Shown: piece after piece, positions 1 to 7,100 of the stretch
How positions within the stretch are numbered: position 1 is the stretch's first letter
Layout of the letters: each line of letters begins with the position of its first letter
Assembly: GCA_015490695.1 (NCBI GenBank)
Contig: WFXK01000002.1
Location: 1-7,474 of the forward strand
Reading direction: 5' to 3'
From: Bacteroidota bacterium
Lineage (GTDB): Bacteria; Bacteroidota; Bacteroidia; SpSt-205; S141-50
DNA: 7,474 nt
Notes under the pieces: model-generated
Databases searched by the model: none
What the model was told of the DNA's origin: nothing
The model's input: only the letters and a program-made list of their open reading frames with translations
Program-made: the position numbers and the translations under genes

Positions 1-363
1 GCTTAAAGATTGAAAAGAAACGATACCGATTTGATGTTTTTTTAATTGTGGTAATAAAGTTTGATGGAAATACTTTCCTGCCCTTTGGATGAGTGCATGG
101 GTTTTTTGTGCAATGGCTTTTAATTGTTCTTGGGGAGTTTTGCCGTCTGCACTGCGCTCATGGATGTTTGCATTAATTTGTTCTTTAAGTCCTGCCACGC
201 GAATCATAAAGAACTCGTCTAAATTGGTGTAGAAAATAGCGAAGAACTTTACCCGTTCCAATAACGGGTTTGTTTCGTCTTCTGCTTCCTCCAGTACTCT
301 TTCGTTAAAAGCCAGCCAACTGAGTTCCCGGTTAAAGTAGAGCGCAGGGTCTTTTAGATTCAT
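1..363 (-). CDS. ppk1: Polyphosphate kinase 1, N-terminal part (runs off the window start)
   Basis: PPK1 reversibly transfers the terminal phosphate of ATP to a growing inorganic polyphosphate chain. Translating the minus strand from the ATG at 363-361 gives 121 residues, open to the window edge. They match the PPK1 N-terminal domain: YFNRELSWLAFNERVLEEA at residues 9-27, then PLLERVKFFAIFYTNLDEFF at 33-52 followed by MIRVAGL at 53-59. By analogy with E. coli PPK, the Asn of the NLDEF motif (residue 47 here) contacts the ATP adenine. The helical bundle continues to the edge, and the catalytic histidines lie outside the window. The start ATG overlaps the TGA of the upstream membrane-protein gene (ATGA at 363-360), which fits translational coupling at the end of a surface-protein operon. 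Identity is firm from the motif string. Whether the gene is intact beyond the window cannot be seen. Confidence 0.95.
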   Translation of the reverse strand, partial: MNLKDPALYFNRELSWLAFNERVLEEAEDETNPLLERVKFFAIFYTNLDEFFMIRVAGLKEQINANIHERSADGKTPQEQLKAIAQKTHALIQRAGKYFHQTLLPQLKKHQIGIVSFQSLS

Positions 364-680
364 AAGTTTAAAAGCCAATTAGCAATGGCTAACACAATAG
401 CGCATTTTAATGCAGCACCAAAGGAAGAAATAGAAAAACCGGGAACTACAGAGGCACTTAGCCATAGAAGCAAGGCATCAATGATAAAAGTAAATAGTCC
501 TAAGGTTAAAGCAATGAATGGGAAGGCGAAAAAACTCAGAATAGGACGCAAAACGGTGTTTACTAAGCCTAAGACGGCTGCCATCAATAGGGCGCTGAAG
601 AGGCTCTCTACCTTAATACCGTCTATTAAATAAGTACAACCTATCAGCAAAAGCGCTTGAATTAGCCATGCTTTTATCAT
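360..680 (-). CDS. YvlD / phage-holin-4_2-like small integral membrane protein
   Basis: This 106-residue protein is almost entirely hydrophobic, with about four transmembrane helices near residues 3-20, 27-48, 50-73 and 86-105. The loop motif NTVLRPIL (41-48), followed by a long hydrophobic segment and a VVPGFSISSFGAAL-type turn (78-91), is the hallmark of the family called 'phage holin family 4_2', which includes B. subtilis YvlD. Despite the name, most members are ordinary chromosomal inner-membrane proteins of unknown role, and nothing nearby suggests a lysis cassette. The gene overlaps by 4 bp (ATGA) with both neighbours: its ATG at 680-678 overlaps the TGA of the choice-of-anchor V gene, and its own TGA overlaps the ppk1 ATG. 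It is therefore almost certainly co-translated with them. Family call is good; function is unknown. Confidence 0.88.
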   Translation of the reverse strand: MIKAWLIQALLLIGCTYLIDGIKVESLFSALLMAAVLGLVNTVLRPILSFFAFPFIALTLGLFTFIIDALLLWLSASVVPGFSISSFGAALKCAIVLAIANWLLNL

Positions 681-1495
681 TGGACTGCTAAGATTTTCCT
701 ATAAAAAACTTTTGTGCCGCTTTGAAGTCTTACAATCCATATTTGATGATTAGCATCCATAGGGATGGTGTGAATACCTTTAGAGAGGGTTATTTGCAGT
801 AGCTGTTGTCCTTGTAGGTTATAGATGCTTAATTGGGCTTTGTCCCATGGGTTTTGCACTTGCAAATAGGAGGATGTCCAATAGATTTTAGGTTCAATTG
901 GGTTTTTGGGGATAGCAGAGGAAGAGACTTTAGGTTGCAGGATTAAGGAGGATTTGTAGATAGTATCACCTGAGGGCAGACCATTGCCGTTTGCAGCATT
1001 GATGACAGCATAGATGGTTACAGGACCTACGTTATTAGTGGGTGGGGTCCAGTCTACCATAGTGATGAAGGTGTTATTAACGAAGGCATAGGCGCCTTGA
1101 TGGGTGTAATAATTAGGGTTTCCTCCTGCGGGTTGTGAAGGGAAGCCTTGGACGCTGTGAAAGGTGCCCACAGGTTGGTTTGCTGTGTCAAAGATAGCGA
1201 TTTCAAATCCACCGCGGACGCCTGGAGCGTTTAGGCTCAGCACAATACGTCCACGCTGTCCTGGGACGTACTGAGTAGAAGGTGTTCCAAGGTTTGCAGT
1301 GTCTTCAAAGAAGGTAATCATACCGGGCATGTCTACGGGTGCTGCACCCGTATGGCAGGGGGACGTTGCGCAGGTTTTCCCGCCGTCTGCAGGGGCACCT
1401 GTGTAGCCTGGCGGCGCACCAGCGCTGTTCATTACCCCATGCAGCAAAAATAGTGCCGCAATGCCCAACCCCGAAAAAAGTACCCACCTTCGCAT
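677..1495 (-). CDS. Secreted choice-of-anchor V domain protein with T9SS-type C-terminal sorting region
   Basis: This 272-residue protein is predicted to be exported. It has a signal peptide at residues 1-26 (RR, then a hydrophobic core, then NSAGA). GYTGAP (30-35) opens the choice-of-anchor V domain, followed by C42-x4-C47-H48 where relatives usually carry CxxCH. Further family marks are RGGFEIAIFD (94-103) and WTPP, then VTIYAVINAANGNGLPSGDTIY (149-180). Residues about 203-272 resemble a type A T9SS sorting domain: a beta-rich segment with LSIYNLQGQQLL (222-233) and a final WIVRLQSGTKVFYRKILAV. The likely destination is the outer surface or medium through the type IX system. The start ATG lies 5 bp after the stop of the S74 gene, and the stop overlaps the next start by 4 bp, so it sits inside an operon. 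Its biochemical role is not known; heme binding is possible but unproven. Confidence 0.85.
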   Translation of the reverse strand: MRRWVLFSGLGIAALFLLHGVMNSAGAPPGYTGAPADGGKTCATSPCHTGAAPVDMPGMITFFEDTANLGTPSTQYVPGQRGRIVLSLNAPGVRGGFEIAIFDTANQPVGTFHSVQGFPSQPAGGNPNYYTHQGAYAFVNNTFITMVDWTPPTNNVGPVTIYAVINAANGNGLPSGDTIYKSSLILQPKVSSSAIPKNPIEPKIYWTSSYLQVQNPWDKAQLSIYNLQGQQLLQITLSKGIHTIPMDANHQIWIVRLQSGTKVFYRKILAVQ

Positions 1496-1500
1496 CGTAT

Positions 1501-2979
1501 TTAGTGATTTAATTGCCGCTTCAAAGTCTCAATTTCTTGCTCTAAAGCTTTAATTTGCTCCTGCTGTTCTTTAATCGCATTGATAAGCACAGGGATTAAA
1601 GCGCTATATTGAATCCCTAAGGCTTTAACAGGACGTTTTTCATAACGAACAGGGTTTTCTGAGACAGGTACCCATTCATGGGTGATGACCGCTTCGGGAA
1701 CAATGTTCATCAGTTGCTGGGCGGATAAGCCTATATAGGTTCTATCGTCTCTACTATTTTTCCATTGGAATAAAATAGGCTGGATTTGCAGGATTTCATT
1801 TAGTCCATAGGAAGGTTGTCCTAAGATGTTTTTTTCTCGTTCATCGCTGGTTTGGATGGTGCCGTTAGCTGCCCAGACAGCACTCCATCGGTGTCCCGAT
1901 TGTCCCAATGAATGAGCATTATCACCTATAGGAGAAAAGCCATAGTTCACAAACATAGAGGCTTCGCCGTCTATGAAGTATTCAATAGAGCCTACGCCTA
2001 CGGCGGTTCCTCGGCTGCTTCCCCGGTCAAAGTCGGCAACGTAATCTACTATAGTACTCCATCCTCCTAAGGTATAGCTGTTACCATCTTGGAAGTTATC
2101 TGCGTTACAGCTACCGACGTTGAGGACAGAGTCTGTGGTATAGAAAAAGCAAGTATTGGGATGGTTAGGGTGTTCTGCACGGAGGTTACCATAGGAAAAA
2201 ATAGCATATTCTTTCCCCCCTTCGTCTCTATAGGCTAATCCTGTGAAGATAGAGCCGTTGTATTTAGCACCAATGACAGCAGCAGAAGTGTCGTAGTCTA
2301 AGAAGCTAAATCCTGCTACTCCGGCAGAATAGCGGTTTCCCCATAAGCTATAGCCTTTAATAGCCGCATCTATGCCGTAGGTGCTCCAGCTGCTTCCGCC
2401 GTTGCTGCTGCCAGAAGTCCCCGCTCTATAGCCATAGATAGTTGCATAGCCTGCACCATAAGCGGTTGAAGGACGATAGGCATAAAGGATGACATTTGTT
2501 TGAGGTGCAGCATTAACGCCTACACCTGCGCCATCATCTTGGATAATGGTATTACAAAGTTCTGTACCTGTCCATTTTTGCACGTAGTTGGTTTGGGCAG
2601 TGGTGCATATAGAGGCGATGGCAGTACCGCTTCCTAAAACGTCTTTCCATACAGGGGCAACGCCTGCACCTTGACTAACAAGCACTTGTCCTGCCACTCC
2701 TGCATTGCCACCGGGCATTAGCGCACCAGAAAATTGAACATTTCCATTCACATCCAAAGCTTGGGTAGGCGCACTTAATTGAATACCAACATTACCTGCG
2801 TTGGTTACTAAAAGAAACGGCGCTGCTGCTGTCGTGTTGTCTACTTGTAAAAGCGGTTGTGTGTAGGTTGCTGGCGCTTGAATGTGTACTTTAGCTTGGG
2901 GGGTGGCTATCCCAATCCCCACATTTTGGGCGTGTACTAACCCCACTATTGCCATTAAAATAACTACTCCCCACCTCAT
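1501..2979 (-). CDS. Secreted tail-fibre-like surface protein with S74 intramolecular chaperone
   Basis: From the ATG at 2979 this is a 492-residue protein. Residues 1-17 form a signal peptide (MRWGVVILMAIVGLVHA, then QN). Three stalk-like repeats of the Bacteroidota 'VGIG..P...L.V' kind follow at about 19-33, 63-77 and 151-165. Between them are a GVAGQVLVSQGAGVAPVWKD segment (94-113) and a YVQKWTGTELCNTIIQDDG segment (132-150). Residues about 350-380 hold the classic DNAHSLGQSGHRWSAVWAANG run leading into TSDEREK (377-383). There Ser378 and Lys383 match the Ser and Lys (five residues apart) needed for self-cleavage in the endosialidase chaperone family (peptidase S74). Residues about 462-492 are a heptad-like coiled coil that should trimerise. 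The frame stays open upstream to an ATG at 3075, but that start would overlap the preceding gene, lacks a proper signal peptide and lies upstream of the candidate promoter, so 2979 is preferred. Confidence 0.88.
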   Translation of the reverse strand: MRWGVVILMAIVGLVHAQNVGIGIATPQAKVHIQAPATYTQPLLQVDNTTAAAPFLLVTNAGNVGIQLSAPTQALDVNGNVQFSGALMPGGNAGVAGQVLVSQGAGVAPVWKDVLGSGTAIASICTTAQTNYVQKWTGTELCNTIIQDDGAGVGVNAAPQTNVILYAYRPSTAYGAGYATIYGYRAGTSGSSNGGSSWSTYGIDAAIKGYSLWGNRYSAGVAGFSFLDYDTSAAVIGAKYNGSIFTGLAYRDEGGKEYAIFSYGNLRAEHPNHPNTCFFYTTDSVLNVGSCNADNFQDGNSYTLGGWSTIVDYVADFDRGSSRGTAVGVGSIEYFIDGEASMFVNYGFSPIGDNAHSLGQSGHRWSAVWAANGTIQTSDEREKNILGQPSYGLNEILQIQPILFQWKNSRDDRTYIGLSAQQLMNIVPEAVITHEWVPVSENPVRYEKRPVKALGIQYSALIPVLINAIKEQQEQIKALEQEIETLKRQLNH

Positions 2980-2989
2980 AGCCGCCTTT

Positions 2990-3015
2990 TTGGGCAAAAA
3001 TAAAAAAATTGCCAA
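2990..3015. repeat. Imperfect inverted repeat overlapping the candidate promoter
   Basis: Plus-strand TTGGGCAA (2990-2997) faces TTGCCAA (3009-3015) across an 11-bp A/T loop. The arms pair over 7 bp with one bulged base. The repeat spans the TAnnTTTG box, so it could be an operator for a dimeric regulator or a small leader hairpin. It is not followed by a T-run in the minus direction, which argues against an intrinsic terminator for the upstream gene. It could be chance in AT-rich DNA. Confidence 0.25.
2995..3002 (-). promoter_or_regulatory. Candidate Bacteroidota -7 promoter box
   Basis: Read on the minus strand this is TATTTTTG, an exact match to the Bacteroidota -7 consensus TAnnTTTG. It lies about 16 bp before the preferred ATG of the S74 protein gene and would drive the S74, choice-of-anchor V, membrane-protein and ppk1 string. 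The predicted leader is very short. No clear TTTG -33 element is present about 19-21 bp upstream; only a loose TTTCTAACA is near. The surroundings are AT-rich, so a chance match is possible. Confidence 0.4.
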
Positions 3016-3023
3016 TAATCCTG

Positions 3024-3728
3024 TTAGAAAGGAAGACAATCTCTGCTTATTAACGAATCTGCAGGGAAACGGCAAGGTGGCAATGCCCAGTGAGGCTCAC
3101 GATAAACCTTGAGCAAACATTTGCAATCATCATCTAAACAATTTACAGCAAGCGCTACTGCTAAGGTTTTAATAAAATTTAAAATGGTATCGTAGTTTGC
3201 TATGACGTCTTCTATATCATAAAACATAATTCCCAAACGCTTCCCTAAGGGACTACTTTGTCCAATGTTAATAGAATAATAACAGTCCTCGCATTTAGAA
3301 GAGCACTTAAAAGTATATTCGTCTATTTTTTGCAGATATACATCGGAGGGGTAATTAAACACGTCGCAGCTTAGATTTGTTAAAATCATTTCTTTTTGCT
3401 CGTCTATGATAATATGGGCGGCGACTTCTTCTATAAAAAGGTCATCCCATCCCCACATGTCAATAATCTCAACCCCTTTAATTCGCTCTAATTGCCAACG
3501 GACTAAATGCATAGGAACGTTATGCAACAACCAAATAGAGACAAAAAAGCCCGTAAGCCCCCATAGCCCTATTAACTGCATAGCACCCATTACTAAAAGA
3601 GTGCAAGGATGTTTAAGATTGTCTCTTTTCTCATAACAATACATCACTAAAGGAAAAGCCACCCCTATTATGGGACCTAACCACATCAGAAACCAAAGAG
3701 TCCTTATTAAATCACAATACAAAAACAT
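3024..3728 (-). CDS. Hypothetical two-helix membrane protein with cysteine-rich soluble domain
   Basis: I do not recognise this 234-residue protein. Two hydrophobic helices are visible near residues 10-31 and 43-69. They are followed by a mostly acidic soluble part that contains two cysteine clusters, C142-x3-C146-x2-C149 and C197-x4-C202-x-C204, plus single cysteines near the end. Such spacing could bind a metal or form disulfides, but no known site is matched. It stands alone between the parS-bearing gap and the S74 gene, 44 bp before the preferred S74 start. An AAGGTGG stretch lies only 1 bp before the ATG at 3728 but 7 bp before an in-frame TTG at codon 3 (3722-3720), so translation may really begin at the TTG. 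The last ~20 residues look low in structure. The open frame and membrane pattern support a real gene, with no function assigned. Confidence 0.6.
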   Translation of the reverse strand: MFLYCDLIRTLWFLMWLGPIIGVAFPLVMYCYEKRDNLKHPCTLLVMGAMQLIGLWGLTGFFVSIWLLHNVPMHLVRWQLERIKGVEIIDMWGWDDLFIEEVAAHIIIDEQKEMILTNLSCDVFNYPSDVYLQKIDEYTFKCSSKCEDCYYSINIGQSSPLGKRLGIMFYDIEDVIANYDTILNFIKTLAVALAVNCLDDDCKCLLKVYREPHWALPPCRFPADSLISRDCLPF

Positions 3729-3729
3729 A

Positions 3730-3736
3730 CCACCTT
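3730..3736 (-). promoter_or_regulatory. Shine-Dalgarno-like AAGGTGG that bears on the start of the hypothetical membrane gene
   Basis: On the minus strand, AAGGTGG is one mismatch from AAGGAGG. It is too close (1 bp) to the ATG at 3728 but ideally spaced (7 bp) from an in-frame TTG at 3722-3720. Most other genes in the window lack such a site, so the signal may be fortuitous. Confidence 0.3.
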
Positions 3737-3780
3737 ATAAATGTCTGCTTTGCAACGAATGTTATACTTTTACCAAAAAA

Positions 3781-3796
3781 CGTTTCACGTGAAACA
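3781..3796. promoter_or_regulatory. parS: parS centromere-like site (ParB-binding)
   Basis: The sequence CGTTTCACGTGAAACA matches the 16-bp bacterial parS consensus TGTTTCACGTGAAACA at 15 positions. The inner 14-bp palindrome GTTTCACGTGAAAC (3782-3795) is exact. parS is bound by ParB, which clamps onto and spreads over flanking DNA and works with ParA and SMC to segregate replication origins. Chromosomal parS sites usually cluster near oriC. The site lies in the 68-bp gap between the hypothetical membrane gene and the metallopeptidase gene, and it ends at the base next to the latter's TAA. A chance exact 14-bp match is very unlikely in 7.5 kb. No parA, parB or second parS is in the window. 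Confidence 0.88.
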
Positions 3797-4132
3797 TTAC
3801 AACGTAGACGGAGCAGTAAGATAGCGATACGCTTTTTCCATGGTAGCAGCAATAACAGAAGGGGGAAAGTGTTTAAGCAGCTCTTGACGCATGGCGATAG
3901 AATGGACTTTGCCGTATTTTAGGTGGAGGAGTTCATGAGCCAGAACATAGCGAAGCTCTTCTTCGGTTAATAACTTTATAAAATGGGCATTAAGACGGAT
4001 GGTGCGTGTTCGGAAAGAGATACTGGCAAGGGTCCGTTTAAGCGGCAACACCCGTACATAAACAGGTGGTGCAATAGCAAACGTCTCACAAAGTGGCTTT
4101 AATAACCTCCTTATTGCTCGTCCCCCATGCAT
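3797..4132 (-). CDS. Small HExxH metallopeptidase (YgjP/SprT/M48-like) attached to the type I RM operon
   Basis: This 111-residue protein contains a zinc-peptidase signature. Residues 44-53 (TIRLNAHFIK) precede LTEEELRYVLAHELLHLKYG at 55-74, where H66-E67-x-x-H70 would bind zinc with E67 as the general base. H77, seven residues after H70, may be the third ligand. The pattern resembles the YgjP (DUF45)/SprT-like and M48-type minimal domains, but their usual H-x3-FW ending after the third histidine is not seen. No signal peptide or membrane helix is present, so it should be cytosolic. The gene starts inside the 3' end of hsdR (22-bp overlap). Small metallopeptidases of this type recur beside hsdR genes, where their role is unclear. 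The parS site follows the stop codon directly. The substrate is unknown. Confidence 0.75.
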   Translation of the reverse strand: MHGGRAIRRLLKPLCETFAIAPPVYVRVLPLKRTLASISFRTRTIRLNAHFIKLLTEEELRYVLAHELLHLKYGKVHSIAMRQELLKHFPPSVIAATMEKAYRYLTAPSTL

Positions 4133-7100
4133 AGTAAATACTTATTTACATACGCTTCTATGCTCTCTATTACAGCATCGGCAACTTCAAAAGCATGTTC
4201 AACCGTCTGCGGAAGTGCCCTTAAAAGAATCCCCCTTAATTTCTTTTTTCTAACATTGTCCATCCGCTTGACTCTTTTTATTTCTTCTATTTTTCTTGCT
4301 AAAGCTTGTAGAATTTGCTCTTTTTGAGATGTATCTACTAAAGTACTTAAATGTTTCCTGAAGGCTGCTTTTGCAATCTGGTAAGCCATTGGTTGTTGGG
4401 TCTGCTTATCTGCCTCTTGAATAGCTGTCTTAATACCACTAAGTTTATTTTTAAAAAAGGAGACCATCTCTTCTACCTCTTCTCTCTTCATTAAGAAATG
4501 CTCACGTAGTTTTAAAAGCTCTTCATATAAAACCTCATAAATAGGACCTTTTTCCCGCTTTTCATCTAATTCCCTGCGAAGCGCATAAATAAGATGCTCT
4601 ATTTCTATTCTATAACGAACCTCTGAAGGCAGAGCAGTGAGCATACGCTCATCTATGGCGATAACCCCCCTGTCTTCAAAAGGCTTAAAGTGAATTCTAT
4701 TTAATGCCGTCTCTTTAATGAGATTTAAAGTAGCATACCTTTTTCTTTCTTCTTTTCCAAAATACCGCACCTGAAGCGACTGCAACAACGATTGCATAAA
4801 AGCATAATCTTCGTAATAAGCTACTTTCTCAGGAAAAGTCCCAATAGATTCAAAGGTTCTGATAACCCGATGAAGGTCGTTAATAAGTTCTAAAGGTGTA
4901 GGAGGGTCTTGACGCTGCGATAAAAAACTAAAAATAAGGCTCATTTCTGTTTCTGTCATCTTACCCCATCGCTGTTTAAGTTTTTCATAATCCCAAGAAA
5001 GCATTTTAAGTGCAGTGTTTAATAGGTCTTTAAAGTTGTGAAACTCTTCTAAGAAGTTTTTCCATTTTTGATGAATATCTTCAAAGATGTGTTGTAAAAG
5101 GTCTTCTTCTATAGCTTGAGCAGCAAAGAAGTGGTAATGGGTTATGGCTTCGCGAAAGGCTCGTAGTAAAATACCTGTGAGGTCTACAATCAAGCCGTGC
5201 TTTTTCCTTAGTTCCTTGCCATTGTAAAGGGTTTTATAGGGTCTATTGGTCCGAGCAATCGCTTGTAAAAGTCGTGTACTGCCCATTAGTTTATAAAGGT
5301 ACAAGACCTTAAGCACAGGCGCATCGTACCCTTGTAAAAGCATATCCGAAACAATTAACACCTTAGGTAATTTATCCTTATCCCGAAAGGCTTTTTTTCG
5401 TTGTTCTATGAGCTCTTCCCATCGTTTTCCGTATTTTTGTTCTTCCTCCGCTATAAATGCTTCTATAGTCTTTTGCCAATGACTATTTTTTAATACCCCT
5501 TCTCCTGTCATAACAACCTGCACCCACGCCGGTTTAAAATCTTCAAAGCGACGCTGAAGGGATTCCTTTAAATATTTATGAAACAGCACAGCAGCATAAC
5601 GGGATGGTACCACAACAAAAGCTTTATAAGTAAACCCTTCTGTATCCTCTTCTATGTGCTCTGCAATGTATTCACAGGCTTTTTTAATTCTATCTTCTGC
5701 CAATAATAAATCGCGTAAAGTGATAGAAAGCTCATCGTTGGAGACTTCTAAATTTTCTTCGCCATAACGTTCTTGTAAAATATCTTCTACCAATTGTTTA
5801 ATCTCTTCTATTTCGGGCAGGCAAATCGCTTTTTCTGCGACTTCTCGCCATAGTAGCGGTAAGGTATAGCCGTCTTTGATAGATTGGGCGATAAAGAAGC
5901 AATCCATATAGAGCTCACCTTCCTGAGGATAGCCATAGGCTTCAAAAGTATTATCCCCTTCATGTATTAAGGGCGTTCCTGTGAAGCCAAAGCGTATGGC
6001 TTGAGGAAACTTGCTATAAAGCACCTCTGCTAATTTCCCGTGCTCTGTACGATGGACCTCATCCCGTAGAATAAGAATTTCCCGCTTGTTTATAGGGGCA
6101 ATGTTGTTTAACTCCTCGGCACGGAACTTATGTAAAAGCACTAAATAAATGTTTGCATGGGTTAAGGTCGCTTTTTGACTCTGAGCTTCTATGGTTTTTA
6201 ACACTTCTTTTAACGAAGCAACCGAATCTATGCGTTTCGTAGTGATTTGAAGCGAGGGGTCTAAATGAATGGTTTGCATGTACTTACTCCACATTTGTTC
6301 TTCTAATTCTTTTCGGTCTACTACGATAAAAACATGGGGGTGTTTTTCTCTAAAGCGTTCCATGAACTGCACCGATAGAAAAGGAAAGATTTCGTAGCTT
6401 TTCCCACTTCCTTGCCAATGCCATATAAGTCCTTTGTTTTTATTCGCATCTTGGGCTAAATAGGCGTGGCTGCGTTGGATAGCGCGCTCTACGGTATAAA
6501 ACTGCATATAGCGAGGGATAAGACGGAAGAAGGTCCCCTCTTGAATGCTCCCTGCCGTATAGGTATAGTAACGAATGACCCTTAAAAGCACTTGAGGCGT
6601 TAACAAAGCGAAAATATCCTTTTCACCATAGTTTTTACTTTTGGGGAGATAGGGACGCCAATACTGCGGTAATCGTTGCTTGGACTTATGGGGGTCTGTA
6701 ATGGGCCATGTTGGGATATAAACTTGCTCTGTCCCGTACGCAATCGCTAATTGAACATAATGAAAAAGCTGCGGACTACGACGTTCGTACCTTTCAATTT
6801 GACTAAGGGCTTGTTCGTGGGTGTTGGCTTCTATGCCTCGGGTCTGTTTGACCTCAATAATAACAAGCGGTATGCCATTGACAAAAAGCGTAAAGTCGGG
6901 TTTAGACCCCTGTGGTGCACCAGGAAACCCCGCTTCGTAGGCATAATGAAAAACGTTATTCTCCCAATGGTCCCAGTCTATAAGCCAAAGCCGATGACGC
7001 TGCAAAACCCCTTTGATTTTCACCGAAACCGCTACACCATATTTTAACAAAGAAAGCGCTTGTATGACATCAGCCTGCTCAAGCGTGTTTTTTAAATGCC

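Noticed and set aside
385..633. Plus-strand open frame of 82 codons
   Set aside because: It lies fully antisense to the four-helix membrane gene, is lysine-rich without family features, and the minus gene has a firm family match and coupled overlaps.
360..680. Prophage lysis cassette suggested by the 'phage holin' family name and the phage-like S74 domain
   Set aside because: No endolysin, capsid, integrase or other phage gene is present. The YvlD-type family is mostly chromosomal, and S74 fibres with signal peptides are common in Bacteroidota.
2882..3112. Plus-strand open frame of 76 codons across the S74 gene start
   Set aside because: It is antisense to the signal peptide region of the S74 gene and to the tail of the next gene, with no recognisable motif.
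3781..3796. The palindrome as a transcription terminator for the metallopeptidase gene
   Set aside because: The 14-bp palindrome has no loop and matches parS exactly. A T-run does follow on the minus strand, so weak termination cannot be fully excluded, but parS explains the sequence better.
4106..4112. AAGGAGG on the minus strand at the hsdR stop, as a strong ribosome site for a later metallopeptidase start
   Set aside because: No in-frame ATG, GTG or TTG follows at a suitable distance. The bases form the Arg-Arg codons of the peptidase, so the upstream ATG at 4132 is kept.
6751..7047. Plus-strand open frame of 98 codons
   Set aside because: It is a shadow of the HsdR nuclease domain, whose catalytic residues are encoded on the other strand.
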